64,000 bases of DNA from Epiperipatus broadwayi. Taxonomy: Eukaryota > Onychophora > Udeonychophora > Euonychophora > Peripatidae. The position numbers and the translations under genes were made by a program. How positions within the stretch are numbered: the stretch's first letter is position 1; each line of letters opens with the position of its first letter. The stretch covers positions 806,001-870,000 of the forward strand of contig JAQFVV010000283.1 in the NCBI GenBank assembly GCA_028023455.1, read 5' to 3'. The notes beneath the pieces are model-generated. The model worked only from the letters and a program-made list of their open reading frames with translations. It had not been told where the DNA came from and did not search any database. Below, one piece after another: positions 35,333 to 47,440 of the stretch.

Positions 35333-35559
35333 CTTTGGAAAAAAAAGAAGTTTTGAACAGATTAACAGTTTCAGATTCATATAATATTTTATTAAAAGAT
35401 ATGTTTTAATTATTATTTTTATTCTTTTCAAAACAAAAAAATATTATACTGCTCAAACAAAATCTTACGGCTTGTATTCCTTTCATGAATATTTAATGCA
35501 GAAATAAAATATTTATTCTTTTGTCTATTTTATGAACATTCATTCTTCTACATGACTAT

Positions 35560-37070
35560 AATTCATCATCATTATCATACTGCAGGATTAAAGTCTCTCC
35601 AAATTTAATCCAGTTTCTCTGATCCCTAGCTTTCTCCTTCACATCATAGTAGCAAATTTCCTTATTTTATTCATATTTCTCAGGTATTTTTTTTTTCTAT
35701 GTTTTTTTAATAATGTTTTAGTATCAATTGTAAAATTTCAACTGTCCATCTATAGCAAAATGTCCAATTCAGCTGCATTTTAATTTCTTAATATTTTCAG
35801 ATAATGATAACAATATCTGTTCATCCTCTTATTTATGTATTTCATTTCTCATTTCTTATTATTCTTAATGAATATTTTCTCAACTTCGTTTAGGGGTCTA
35901 AAGTTTGTATTGGTTTTCACATAAGAATCTAGGTCTCATATCAATAAGTAAGAACTGGTAAAACATATATAGACATATTCCCTTTTAATACTAAGTTATT
36001 TTTAATACCAACTCCATCATAGTTTAACTCTATGTTTAATTTCATCTATAGGTTTCATCTGTATTAATAGTCTGGCCAAAATATATGGAGTTGTTAACTT
36101 ATAATTTATAATTATTAATCATTTCTTTCTTTTCAAAACATTAATAATATTCTATAGTTTCATATCATAAAATCTTGCAATATTTTTTGAAGGTCTCAAA
36201 CATTATTTGCAAAATAAGTACATTATCTGCAAAATCTATATGACTTAAATAATTCCCTTTACTTTTACTTGTTGAGCTTTCCATTTTAATCCATAAAATA
36301 TTCCCATAAAAGTGCAGTAAAAAATTGTAGTGATATGGAATCATCCAGAGATATGTCCTTATCGATATTAATCTTCTTAGTCATTATGTTATGTAATCAC
36401 AACTGTGTTGCATTATATAAATATTCTTCAGAATCTGACAATATCCCATATTTATATATAGATAATCCTAAACTTTAATCCCCTTATAAAGTCTTATAGA
36501 ATAAAATGTTTTCTAATTATCTGTAAATTCAAAGCATAAATGCAATTCATATCCATTAAACTCAGTCCAAACTGAACCATCTTCAAAGTCTGTTAAAATA
36601 TCTGAAAGTGTTGTTCCATGAATTCTAATTTAAGTTTGTTGAAGTGTTTCTGAAGGTTGGAGATATCAACTTTGGATACTATTTTCCTTAATAATTTTTG
36701 TCTTTCTAATTTTGAATTAACATCTCACTCTTAAATGATCACTTCCTGTGTTAAATTTATTAAGAACCTTAGTCAAAATATTCTCCAGTTCTTCTGTACC
36801 TCCATTTGAATGTTTTTGCATCCCTTTCTATTTAGCACTTTTGTCAAAGAAACAATTATTAATATACAAGCTCTCTTTTTTGGCAAACTCCACGACTCAT
36901 GTTCTCTTTCATTTCTGTCACCACAGACCAAATTTACTCTCAGCACTTTCAACATTCAATCATTTAATAATTCTGAAATTATTTGGTCTGGACAAATGCA
37001 TTTTTACATCCATATAAAAATCCTCTACTTCTTTATCACAATGAGACCTTGTTGGGGGCATAGCATTTGA
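35560..37070 (-). pseudogene. RTE-type LINE with endonuclease remnant
   Basis: The most extensive RTE copy, read right to left. The endonuclease remnant lies around 36770-36960, with VVEFAKKRELVY and ERDAKTFKWRYRRTGEYFD in broken frames; this matches the G-RNERG..LVEFA...L...NT and W.SP.G..++EIDY region of apurinic-type LINE endonucleases. The RT remnants follow: a damaged first catalytic box near 36500-36540 and SHIDFADNVLILQIMFETF near 36160-36230, where FADD has become FADN. The C-terminus and the CATCATTATCATACTGCAGG tail lie at 35560-35590. The domain order is correct, but about half the length of a full RTE element is missing between endonuclease and RT. No intact frame remains. Confidence 0.75.
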
Positions 37071-37650
37071 TATCTTTCATTAAGTTGAACAAGTAATCTT
37101 GCTACTCTAACTAATGTACTACCAATCTCTACAACATTATTTTTCTATTTATAAGAAATCCCATTCTATTTGTGCTACCAATATTTATGCTTTTCCAATA
37201 AAGTACATGTTCACTTTTTAAGGTAAATGTCTCTTTACAACTAGCTTCATAAAATCCAGAAATATACAGATCTTATTTAAATTTATGCAGTCTTTTTTTA
37301 CTTGGAAGTGATCTGCAGTTGCAGGTACATAAATAAAATATCAAATAACAACCTGGGTATATTATCAGGGAATTCTTCAAATTCTCTGCCTAATCAGTGC
37401 CTTGGATTGTGTCTCTACAAGTTCTTGGAAATAAGAGCCATAATTTAGTTTTGTATATCCTTATTGTAAATATGTATACAAAGTCATTTACACACATATT
37501 CCTTCAAGAAAACTTAACTGATATTTTCATTAAGAATTAGCAGGCAACTGATAAGAAATATCATGATATTTCTTGATCAAGATGAAATCCAATAAACTCA
37601 TCATGGTATGGTTGAGCAGTCCAGTCATGTTTATTCACCATATACACAAT
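37071..37650. other. Spacer
   Basis: Possibly an eroded 5' continuation of the RTE copy. Nothing definite. Confidence 0.4.
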
Positions 37651-37868
37651 CAAAGGCAAAACTCTCCATACAGTAGTGCCACCCTGTGCTAAACAGAGTA
37701 ATCAAGGGATGCCAGAAGGCTTGTGCATAAAATCCCTATCTAGTGCCTACTCATCCAATATCCCCAGACTAGTTTCTGCTTGGGGCCTTCATCAGTGAGG
37801 AGCCTTGGATCCATTGATTACTCTGTTTGGCACAGGGTGGCACTACTGTATGGAGAGTTTTGCCTTTG
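37651..37868. mobile_element. F2 element, complete copy
   Basis: A 218 bp element with about 61 bp terminal inverted repeats. The left end is CAAAGGCAAAACTCTCCATA and so on to TAATCAAGGGAT. The right end is its complement, from GGATCCATTGATTACTCTG to GAGAGTTTTGCCTTTG. The centre is non-coding (ACTCATCCAATATCCCC, CAGACTAGTTTCTG, CATCAGTGAGGAGCC). The terminal repeats are far longer than those of mariner-type MITEs. Three partial copies lie at 657, 1000 and 10031. Confidence 0.85.
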
Positions 37869-38359
37869 TTTACAACAATTATGTGCATATACATAGTCAT
37901 TACCACAAAATCATATAATATGAACATTAGGAATTTACACTGCTAATTTTCTTTAAGTTCTCAAAGCGAAATCAAAAGGTCTTTCTTCAGTTAATAGCAG
38001 TTTCTTTCTGCAGACTAAACTCAAACTACTTTAACATATATGTAGTTTCTTATCGAAACCAGGAATAATATAAAACTCCAGGAATGTTATTCTTATTTCC
38101 TTTTTTCATATCATTTAATAAATTATTTAGAGTACCAGTTTTTTCACCATGTTATTTCTTTTTATTACCAAATTTATTGCGATTACTTTGTAAAATCTTT
38201 CAAAGAGGCAATTTTAAATTCATAAAAGTAAAAATAAATATCTCAGTTCTGCAGTATATATTTACAAGAGGAATATAGTCTATAAGGTTATTTCTGAGCA
38301 GGCTAATATTGCCTTTCTTGAGCAGAATAAAAAAAAAATGTAAAAATCTCTTTTAATAA
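37869..38359. other. Spacer
   Basis: AT-rich, nothing recognised. Confidence 0.5.
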
Positions 38360-38830
38360 AATATTAAAAATCTGAAGCTGTTTTTGTATTTAAAATCTCC
38401 TTTAATAATAAAGGTATTTGGAATATTAGTTTGAATTGTAGGTAGGTCATATATATACATATTATATTTAATGTTTTCACAGTTGTATGATGTAGATAAA
38501 TTATTATTTTTTGGATTAAACCGTGTATTATTTTCCATTCCATACCAAGATTTCGACGAACTAGCATCCGCCTTTGTCAAGATTAAAATTAATAAGTGAA
38601 AAAGCTGAGGGAAATAAACATTTTAATAAGCCTCATATTTGGAATGCTGAACTACTTCAAGCTGAATCTCATTTCTCATCTCACACGTAGTCACATTACT
38701 GTTTGAGATCGAATGATTTTTCTTTCAAAAGTTAGCCATGACAATGACAGATCCTCGTTCATTGAAATATTGGTATGTAATGAAAAATAATACATGGTTT
38801 AATCCAAAAAATAATAATTATATATATTGA
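38360..38830. repeat. Inverted pair of similar ends, tail-out
   Basis: On the minus strand, 38580 to 38490 reads TTGACAAAGG...GTCGAAATCTTGGTATGG, then AATAATACACGGTTTAATCC. On the plus strand, 38750-38830 reads TTCATTGAAATATTGGTATG, then AATAATACATGGTTTAATCC. The two units diverge outward from a spacer of about 165 bp. This is the arrangement seen at 3917-5084 and 50780-51943. Confidence 0.55.
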
Positions 38831-39152
38831 AAAAACACAGAAGACCTTGAAGGATATAAGCACTATTGGTGTTCCATTATAAATAAAGATATAATTAAAT
38901 CTCCAATGTCCATAGCATGTTTTTCTAAATTATGCAGAATGATAAAGACTAAGTTCAGATGATAAGATTGTTAATGCAAAGAGACTCTAAACTATACTGT
39001 AAATACAGCAATTGTATATCCTTACCTTAAATCCCAGAAAAGAAAGTTATCTAAACAATATTTCATTCAAAGTGGTTACATTAAAGTTACATTTTATATA
39101 TTGTAACCGGACCCGCATACAACCGTTTTATTACGTCAGCTGTAACAATTTT

Positions 39153-39241
39153 CTGATGAGCATGTTGTAGGAAGGAGCTATCAATTGACATTCCTAATGC
39201 AGATGTTAATGCCTCCTACAACAATATTTCCTGCTCATCAG
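39153..39241. repeat. Imperfect hairpin with CTGATGAG ends
   Basis: CTGATGAGCA at the left pairs exactly with TGCTCATCAG at the right, and the next segments TTGTAGGAAGG and CCTCCTACAA also pair. The loop is about 40 bp. Confidence 0.65.
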
Positions 39242-39354
39242 AGGATGTAGTACGATAGAGACTGGAAACATCTAAATATTTCTATGTTTGGTTTCCCAAA
39301 AAGTGCCATTAGAGTTCCATCTCACTACAACCTGACTTACCTAGATCTAGTTAT

Positions 39355-39398
39355 GCCAGACGTAGCTCAGAAGGCATGAGATTCTCATGAACAAGTGC
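39355..39398 (+). other. tRNA-like fragment
   Basis: GCCAGACGTAGCTCAGAAGG matches a tRNA 5' end with the A-box consensus TAGCTCANNNGG, and the following CATGAGATTCTCATG resembles an anticodon arm of tRNA-Lys type. No B box or 3' half follows, so this is at best a tRNA-derived remnant. Confidence 0.3.
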
Positions 39399-39589
39399 TA
39401 TAACTGATGAGTGATGCAATAAAACAAAACATAATTGGACAACTGGATAACCAATTTAATTTTTAGTAACAAAAAAAAATTTATTAAATAACAATTAATT
39501 TGCAATTTCTAACAAAGTTCATTTCTATTCACATGATAACTCATCTTCATTTTTACTTATGAAAGAGTTAGAAGCAGTTCTTTTTTTTT

Positions 39590-39870
39590 ATCAATAGTTC
39601 ATTTACAAGTTCATTTATGAGAAGACGTTTGGAAACAGTCTAATTCAACAATAGTTCAATTTTGAATTCCTTTATGAGAAGAAGCTTGGAAATATTTTAA
39701 TTCAACAATAGTTCATTTTGAATTCATTTATGAGAAGAAGCCTGGAAATATTCTAATTCAACAATAGTTCATTTTGAATTCATTTATGAGAAGAAGCTTG
39801 GAAACATTCTAATTTAACAATAGTTCATTTTGAATTCATTTATGAGAAGAAGCTTGGAAACAGTCAAGCA
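39590..39870. repeat. Tandem array, 56 bp period
   Basis: Five units are spaced 56-57 bp apart. The shared core is TTTATGAGAAGAAGCTTGGAA, and ATTCAACAATAGTTCATTTT joins the units. GAGAAG occurs at 39619, 39676, 39732, 39788 and 39844. Confidence 0.9.
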
Positions 39871-39945
39871 TTTATGGTTTATACAGCATTTCATTATTTT
39901 ATGAATCATTATTGATTGGTAAACATTTAAACTTAGCAATTCTTG

Positions 39946-40565
39946 ATTCGTGGAGCATTTATCATTTGGTAACCGAAGCATTTATAATTCAGTCAAATAT
40001 AAAAGTATATTCATACACATAAACTCTGTTTGGCTTGTGGAGCATTTATCATTTAGTAATTGCAGCATTTATAATTTAGTCAAATATAAGAGTATATTCA
40101 TACACATAAACTCTGTTTGGCTTGTGGAGCATTTATCATTTAGTAATTGCAGCATTTATAATTTAGTCAAATATAAGAGTATATTCATACACGTAAACTC
40201 TATTTGGCTTGTGGAGCATTTATCATTTAGTAATTAAAGCATTCCTAATTTAGTCAAATATAGAGGTATATTCATACACATAAACTCTGTTTGGCTTGTG
40301 GAGCATTTATCATTTAGTAATTGAAGCACTTCTAATCTAGTCAAATATAAAAGTATCTTCATACACATAAACTCTGTTTGGCTTATGGAGCATTTATCAT
40401 TTAGTAATTAAAGCATTTCTAATTTAGTCAAATATAAGAGTATATTTATACACATAAACTCTGTTTGACTTGTAGAGCATTTATAATTTAGTAATTAAAG
40501 AATTTCTAATTTAGTCAAATATAAGGGTATATTCATACACATGAATTCTGTTTGGCTTGTGGAGC
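39946..40565. repeat. Tandem array, exact 87 bp period
   Basis: Seven units and a partial eighth, with a GGAGCATTT landmark every 87 bp (39954, 40041, 40128, 40215, 40302, 40389, 40476, 40563). Because 87 is divisible by three, the first units read as a 29-residue repeat (EHLSFSNCSIYNLVKYK and so on) in one frame (39950-40237). Later units have stops, so coding is unlikely. Confidence 0.95.
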
Positions 40566-40599
40566 ATTTCTAATCCATATAGTAAATACATTCAAATAT

Positions 40600-40900
40600 T
40601 TTTATGAATAAATTTGCGTATAACTATTTCATAATTTCATTTTATAACATATGATAAACATGTTCTAATGTTTTACAAAATAAATTCTAGGTAATTATTT
40701 CATAACTTCATTTTATAACGTATGATAAAGATGTCTTAATATTTTATTAAATAAAACGTATGCAACCGTTTCATAAATTCACTTCATAACATATGATAAA
40801 TATGTTTTAATATTTTATAAAAATAATTTTTATGTAGATATTTCATGATGTCAATTTATAATTTATGGTAAAAAATGTCTAAACATTCCTATAACATAAT
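40600..40900. repeat. Degenerate tandem array, about 71 bp period
   Basis: Four diverged units begin near 40628, 40699, 40769 and 40842. The shared core is TTCATTTTATAACATATGAT, then AAATATGTTTTAATATTTTA. Confidence 0.8.
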
Positions 40901-42537
40901 TACCTTCCAGTTTTGCAGTCTAGTTTACTCTAAAGAAGGCAGGTTATTTCATCTATGGAAAGGCATGGCATAGCGTGGAGAGAGTGAAGCCGCTAAATTA
41001 CCCCATTGTTATTATAATTCCTCTAGTAAAGCTTTCTTTTTCCATTTTCACGTTTTGTTAAAGCTTTATTTTAATGTATCAAAAGAATTAAGTAATACAC
41101 TTTTTTTTAAAAAAAAAAATTTAATATGTTCTGCTTCTCTGTGTAAGACGAGAGAGAAAAAAAAAGTTCTTTTCTTCCGACGACGTGCCTGATTTGAATA
41201 CTGCCTCAGTTTAACTCAAGTATCTTTTTTTTTCTTTTTAATGATTGGATAATTAATTTCTTTTCTTTTTATTGAGACAGATAAAAAAAAAATAAGATGA
41301 CTTAACAATTTTATTCAATTCCATCAATCACAAAATTAAAAATATGATTTTTTTTAAACAAATCACAGCTTTTATTTCATTCCCAATTAGACTGAATCAC
41401 GCTAGACATTTTTAAATGGGGGGGGGTATTGAATATTTATATGAGGAACAGCATATCTGTTTCAATATATATATATATGTGTGTGTGTGCACGTGTGCGC
41501 ATGCATGTGCATGTGTGTATTGTACTGGCCAAAACATGTTTATCCATCTAACATGCGCTGGAACTCACAAAATGTACTTCAAACCCAGTAGCCCGAGATT
41601 TAGATCAAGGACCAGCCTGAATTCACACCCACTCTCTAAGCCCCAGATCTAACACCTAATGAATAACATAATAGTGATGGCACATGAGAATTAATTCTTA
41701 ATCTGGCCGACTAGCAAAGCTGAGCAAAACAATGAGACATCCATTAACTATGACTAAACTAATATATATATAAGCATGGCTGTACTTTTGGAAGTGGAGA
41801 AAAGAGGAATTCGAACTACTCAAAGAAGTTAGACAATAAAAATATAGTTTAATGTAATGACAAATTATTTACATAATGACTTAATTATATACATTAGTGT
41901 TTGCGTGAATGAGCAAGTGGTCTACCAAGCGATAGAGGATTACATAGTGTCATTCACGCTATTATTTCTCATATGCTCTTTATTAGCTAAATAATATATT
42001 ATAAATAAGCACACATCTTTGGTGGGTCCAATATTAAGATGCCAATCGAATATTAAAAAGAATTACATAATACTGCCATTAACGCTTTGATTTACGGTTC
42101 AGAAACATGGTGACTAACATATATTTTTCTAGGAGCGTTCCAAAATTCATTATACATATGATATAAACTATTTTCATACCATTGAGGTCATAAAAATAAA
42201 CAAAATACATTTGAAAACATTTGATTATATTTGAATCTATGACAAAATATTTAATGAAAAATTATTTTAACAATAGTAAGACGAACGCTTTATTTTTCCC
42301 AAGGCATATACTCTTAAATACAAAAATAAGTTACGATAGTTGGATTGTATAAGACTGAAATAAATTTAATTAATAAAAATAGAAGTAGTTGGCATCTATA
42401 TATATATTTTAAGCAGAGCACAATTTTAATATCAGAGCATTAAAACTGGGTCATGAAGCAAAAGAAATAATAATAATATGAAGAAGTTTGCGGTGCTGAC
42501 ATAATAGCCTAAAAATAACAGGAAAAGTCGTGCTTCT
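40901..42537. other. Spacer with microsatellite
   Basis: The segment at 40955-41010 (GGCATGGCATAGCGTGGAG) is GC-richer and resembles the duplicated block at 42558. A TA/TG/CA microsatellite lies at 41467-41522. The frame 41416-41652 that runs through it is not supported. Nothing else was recognised. Confidence 0.4.
41467..41522. repeat. (TA)n(TG)n microsatellite
   Basis: TATATATATATG followed by TG- and CATG-rich repeats. Confidence 0.85.
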
Positions 42538-42557
42538 GGATGAAAGATGAAGTATAT

Positions 42558-42690
42558 GGGCATGGCATGTGCCAAACTTACGGGATCACCACCAGAGGCA
42601 TTTTATACAAAATAAATGTGGATGGGCATAGCGTGTGCCAGACTTAGGGATCACTGCCGGAGGTCCTTTTATATGACATAAATGGTCCTG
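42558..42690. repeat. 66 bp tandem duplication
   Basis: Two units start with GGGCATGGCATGTGCCAAAC at 42558 and GGGCATAGCGTGTGCCAGAC at 42624. Both continue GGGATCAC, AGG and TTTTATA. About 80% identical. Confidence 0.75.
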
Positions 42691-44689
42691 GGTAGTTTCA
42701 ACTATCCTCAGGACAAGACTTGAGAAGAAATCTATTGGTTCAAACTTATCATAACTCCCAGATTAAGAAGCACATATATATAATCATGAAGATCGGCTAA
42801 ATGTCAGTAACGCAGTACGAATGAATGTCTCTAATGACATTGAATAAATTTTACTGCTTTAAAATAAATGACCCTTGTTTGAATACCATAATTTAGACAA
42901 ATAATACGCTATGCAGTTATATATAGAGAGAAAGATTTTCCTAAATAAATATACGTTAAGATTTTATCTAGTAAAAGAAACATTAAGATTTACTTAATAA
43001 CTAAAATAGTAAAATATTAAAATTTCCCTAATACGTTCAGATTTTATTTAGTAAAAGAAACATGAAGATTTACCCCCATCCCTTTTTCTGCTATTTAAAA
43101 TAAATCAATCCCACCTTCGTTGATTTTACAACAACTGGAATATATAAGTATATTTTAAGAGTAAATAAAAAAAACAGTTATATAGAAAATAATTAATGGG
43201 TCACTCTTTCAGAATTTAATAAAAAACAATTTTAAAAGATTTCAAAGCATTAATTAGCTTAAGTTCTGGATTTACCCCAGGTAGAAAATCCAGAGTTAAA
43301 CAAATATATATTTTATACTAAAAACGAACCTCAAATGTTGATTTGTAAAAACAATCTGGCGAACGTATTAATTAATAATGAGTTATATTTTAAGGGGACG
43401 TTAGATAACCTTGATTCATGAAGGTTTACTTAAAAGAAAGACAAGATTTTACAAAATTCAACTCATCAGATTGTTAGAGACTGGCATAATAATAATAATA
43501 ATAATAAAAGCATATATATAAAATCAAGTAATAAATAACTATAAAGAATTGACCGCACCAAAGTTAAAGAAAGTTAGAGCATATGAGAGAAAATTAGATT
43601 TATAAAATCATTTAAGAGCAAATTACATTTACATATTAATTTAAAAGATAGAAAATTGAACAATACATTAGAAATCTTGATAGCAGGATTTGAGATTAGT
43701 GAGGCTAGATTCATTTTCAAATAGTAGCATAAAAGTTACCTTGCGCAAATTTAATAAGTCTATTTTCAAAGTACGGCTCATGCATGGCAAATTGAGGATC
43801 CAAAATGAATTCTTCTTGGTGACAGCAAGCTTCTCTATTAGCATTTTTAAAGTTCTCCATCAGGCCTTTACTTCACTTTAGGGTAGCAGAATATTATGGC
43901 CACAGAAGACAACCCACAAGGGTCAGGAAAAGCTTTTACTAGATCATCTTGAGATTTCAAAACAGCATAGTCTAGTAGCAATCACTTCTCTCAATAGTAG
44001 CTAATCTCCCTGTGATTCAAAATTCAGTCATTTTATACTTTTTCTTTTATCAGTTGTTTTTGAAGATGCAACAGTAAGATAACATCCAAAAATAAATTCA
44101 AATCTATTTCCAGATTAGAAATAGATTTGATAACATGTTTATAACAAAAGTATCTTTAATTTTAATCCCATTTTATTTTAAGTAAAACTTTAATTAAAAT
44201 ACCTACCCCAGATTAAAACAATAGTGTTTCCAACTCCTTTAATTATTTTTAGATAATTACTGTAGCATCTTCCATATTGGATTTTACAAAATATACAGTT
44301 TAAAAGAAAATAAGCAATTTAAAAAGAAAAAGTTTAAAAAATGACGTATAATAAAATATTTAAAATCAATATTGTTAGTAAGTTTTTGCTCCTATATATA
44401 TATATATATATTTGAATCGTACCTACAATACTTTAATAAAAAAGAACTAATAATTAATAATAGAATTAATAATCATAAAATTAATAATAAAATGTTAGTT
44501 AAAATTGATAAATTTAGGTGCACATTTCAAATATATACATAACATATATATATATATATGACAAAAGGAGTGGGATAAGATATAGGATTTAAATTTAGGT
44601 TAGTAGGTAGAAACATGAAGCACAATCTTAAGCTAAGATTGACTGCTTCAGTATGTATATGTAGAACACAGGCAGGTTTGATTCAAGTA
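42691..44689. other. Spacer, no recognised gene
   Basis: 2 kb of AT-rich DNA with a short (AAT)n run at 43489-43507 and TA runs near 44394 and 44546. A 63-codon frame at 43690-43881 has no family match. Confidence 0.4.
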
Positions 44690-44885
44690 TTATTAAAATA
44701 ATGTACATTATTTATATGTACACTAAAGATTGCAACTTGATCACAGACAGTGAAATTATTGATGCAATGAAGTTCAAATATACCTCACTAAACAAGTAAA
44801 TATAACCTGTTCTGAAAGCAGACTAATAAATAGTCAATTATAACTTTCAAGCTCCACTTCAACAATGTATTACTGAATTAATACC
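44690..44885 (-). repeat. F1 palindromic-family copy (minus)
   Basis: GATTGCAACTTGATCACAGA, TAACCTGTTCTGAAAGCAG and AATAGTCAATTATAACTTTC are the complement of the 16062-16460 copy, in the expected order. Confidence 0.7.
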
Positions 44886-45429
44886 ATTATTTATTTACTG
44901 CCTTAGTAGGAGACCATTGGTAGTTAATGTTTATTCAAAGTTGGCTAATGTGTTTAATTTAAATTGGCTTATACATAGTAAATATTTCTACTTTTGATAA
45001 CAATAGAGTAATGAAAGGTATTGAACTGTCAACATATGTGTGGACATTCAGGTGTTTTATATCTCTAGCTCACCCAAGGAATAAAGGATCTTCATAAGTT
45101 GTCTATATGGTGAGAGAGATTGAACTGACTTTCTGCACAAATGGATGGTTGCATTATGGTAGAGTTAAAGTGAGATGTATTGATAAAATCCCCCAAAATA
45201 TATAAAAAACACTTATAATGCAATGATTACTCACCATTCCACAAAGTATTAAAAATCAATAGAAGTCAATCTCTAACTTAAGTAGAGCAGTGTAATGGAA
45301 ATGTATTATACTGTCAATATAGACATGAAAGTTCAGGTATTTGATACCTATAACTCATGATAAGCAAAGATTGTTTGCAAAAAGCATTTGTAATGAGAGA
45401 GGGTGGTCTGAGTTTTTGCACTGGCAGAT
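44886..45429. other. Spacer
   Basis: Two loosely similar passages, at 45000-45220 and 45290-45470 (ATTGAACTGTCAACATATG, GACATTCAGGTGTTTTATA and TACTGTCAATATAGACATG, AGTTCAGGTATTTGATACC), suggest an old duplication. No gene. Confidence 0.4.
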
Positions 45430-46010
45430 GGATATGGTATGATACAGTTGAAATGAGATATATACTTATAAAATGCTAATATACCATATATAAAGATGGG
45501 TTTCCATCTTTATTATTTAAATCAGGTTGCCTTGACAGCAGATTGAGAATGCTAATATACCATATATAAAGATGGGTTTCCATCTTTATTATTTAAATCA
45601 GGTTGCCTTGACAGCAGATTGAGATTGTTATTGCTATTGGTATTGTTTTAAGTGTTGTCTGTTCTCATATATACATTAATATCTATCTAGCTTTATTATC
45701 TAAGTGATACATAGTTGGAAAGCAGGTTGAAAGGTGTAATTAACTATTTGAAAGTTAGAATTGACTATTATGCTTTCAGAATATGTTATGTTTACCAGTT
45801 TAATGCGACTTATTTAAACTTCTTTCAATTAATAATTTCACTCTTTGTAATCAAGTTTCAATGTTTAATATCTATATAAACATATTAGACCATTTATAAG
45901 GGTAGATGTACTGATTTATTGATTAAAGGAAGTTGCCATGACAACAGTTTGAGAATGTTGTTGACATTGTTTAAGTGTTGACTGCTTTCATGTATTTACA
46001 TATATATATA
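45430..46010 (+). repeat. F1 copy with internal duplication
   Basis: Runs through GGTTGCCTTGACAGCAGATT, GTTTAAGTGTTGACTGCTTTC-like ends, GTTTACCAGTTTAATGCGAC and AATCAAGTTTCAATGTTTAA. The block at 45472-45547 is duplicated next to itself. Confidence 0.75.
45472..45623. repeat. Perfect 76 bp tandem duplication
   Basis: 45472-45547 and 45548-45623 look identical, including AAAGATGGGTTTCCATCTTT, itself a hairpin. Identity implies a recent event inside an older repeat. Confidence 0.95.
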
Positions 46011-47088
46011 CGCACACACAATAGATTATAAAATTGCCCTCATTGCTTCAAAATTATGATGACAGGAAAGTCGATCTAAGTTTTATCTGACTGATATACA
46101 TACATACATACATACATATATGACTAAATAAGTAAAATAATACAAAAATAGACAAAATACAGTTTACATATATATATATATTAAAAAAAGGAAATTCATC
46201 TTTCCAATTTTTTTTTATTTTTTGTTCTTTGATAATTTTATAGTAATTTGGTCAAAAAAATTAGGAAATTGATTTAAAGACAATTTTTATTCTAATTTAA
46301 CAATTATTGATTTTTTTTTTCTTTGATAAAATTTTTATCCAATCTTATTGACACGTTTAAGATTTAATAGTATAGAAATTCCTTTATTTTACAAGGTCTT
46401 GATTTTCTATTTATTTCAAAAAGAAAATTGCTAACTCGGAAGGAGAGTTATTTAATATCAGTAAAAGTGAGTAGTTAAATTTGATAATCTTCAAAAAATA
46501 GCTATGATATACTTTTATCAATCAAATTTGGTTTGCTTTAGATGAATAGCTCTACAGCTTCCATCTCGGCATCTCTTTTGAATTATAATGATCTTTATGT
46601 TTTTTGATGTTAAAGACAATTAACGCAAATAATCGTTTTATAAATAACAGATTTTTTAAATAAAATTCTTATAAAGAATGAATATGATATTGATATACAT
46701 TACGTTCTAATTATGTTTAAATACGCTCAACACAACTAATATATATTATTTGCTAGTTGAATTTAATTAAGCTTAACTAAATAAAGAAAGAAAATATTAA
46801 CTATCGAAATTTATAATCTTGGTTTTATATTTTGTCAATAATTTATTCATCAAATTTATATTTTTCTTTCATTTGTAGAAAGCCGGAGTTTGATTCTATT
46901 TCAATTTATTTTGAATTGTGTTATTTCTGTATATGAATTATTTTTCCTATTAACATTAAAGTATACTTGAAAATGTTATTATTCAATTTATTTATTTGCC
47001 ATGTGCATGTCAACCTCTTTATGTGCAGGTCATCTTCATGATATTTCTCTACACACACACACACAAACATATATATATATATATATAT
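46011..47088. other. Spacer with microsatellites
   Basis: (CATA)n near 46098-46117, (CA)n(TA)n at 47051-47089, otherwise unrecognised AT-rich DNA. Confidence 0.5.
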
Positions 47089-47366
47089 GAAAGCAGTAAA
47101 CACTTAAATTAATATCAATATCATTAACAAATCAACAATCTGAATCTGTTATCAAGGCAATCTTCTTTAGACACTGAATATTGCAACTTTACCAGAGAGA
47201 ATGAAATTACTAATATAAAGAAGTTTAAATAAACCGCATTAAACGGGTAAATAAACCATAAATAAAGATGGTTTTTTATTTTATTGATTAAAGAGGTTAC
47301 CTTGATAATGGATTGAGATTGTTAGTTGTTAATGATATTGTTATTGTTTAAATGTTGATTGCTTTC
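47089..47366. mobile_element. F1 foldback form, 278 bp
   Basis: Terminal inverted repeats of about 75 bp: the left begins GAAAGCAGTAAACACTTAAA, and the right ends with its complement TTTAAATGTTGATTGCTTTC. Both arms contain ATCAAGGCAAT-like segments. The centre holds the tRNA-unlike GATTGCAAC-type core shared with the other F1 copies. It is non-coding. It is the only copy where both arms are clear. Confidence 0.8.
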
Positions 47367-47440
47367 ATGTATTTACATTGAACATCTATCTGGCCTTGGG
47401 TATTATTAGGTTTATCATCTTGGTTATAGATATATATGAT

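Noticed and set aside
36748-37070. Plus-strand frames of 89 and 86 codons
   Set aside because: They are antisense to the RTE endonuclease remnant, which explains the open stretch.
39950-40237. 95-codon frame of three 29-residue repeats
   Set aside because: It arises because the tandem unit is 87 bp. Later units carry stops and there is no start context or flanking coding sequence. Kept as a repeat, with the coding idea only mentioned in findings.
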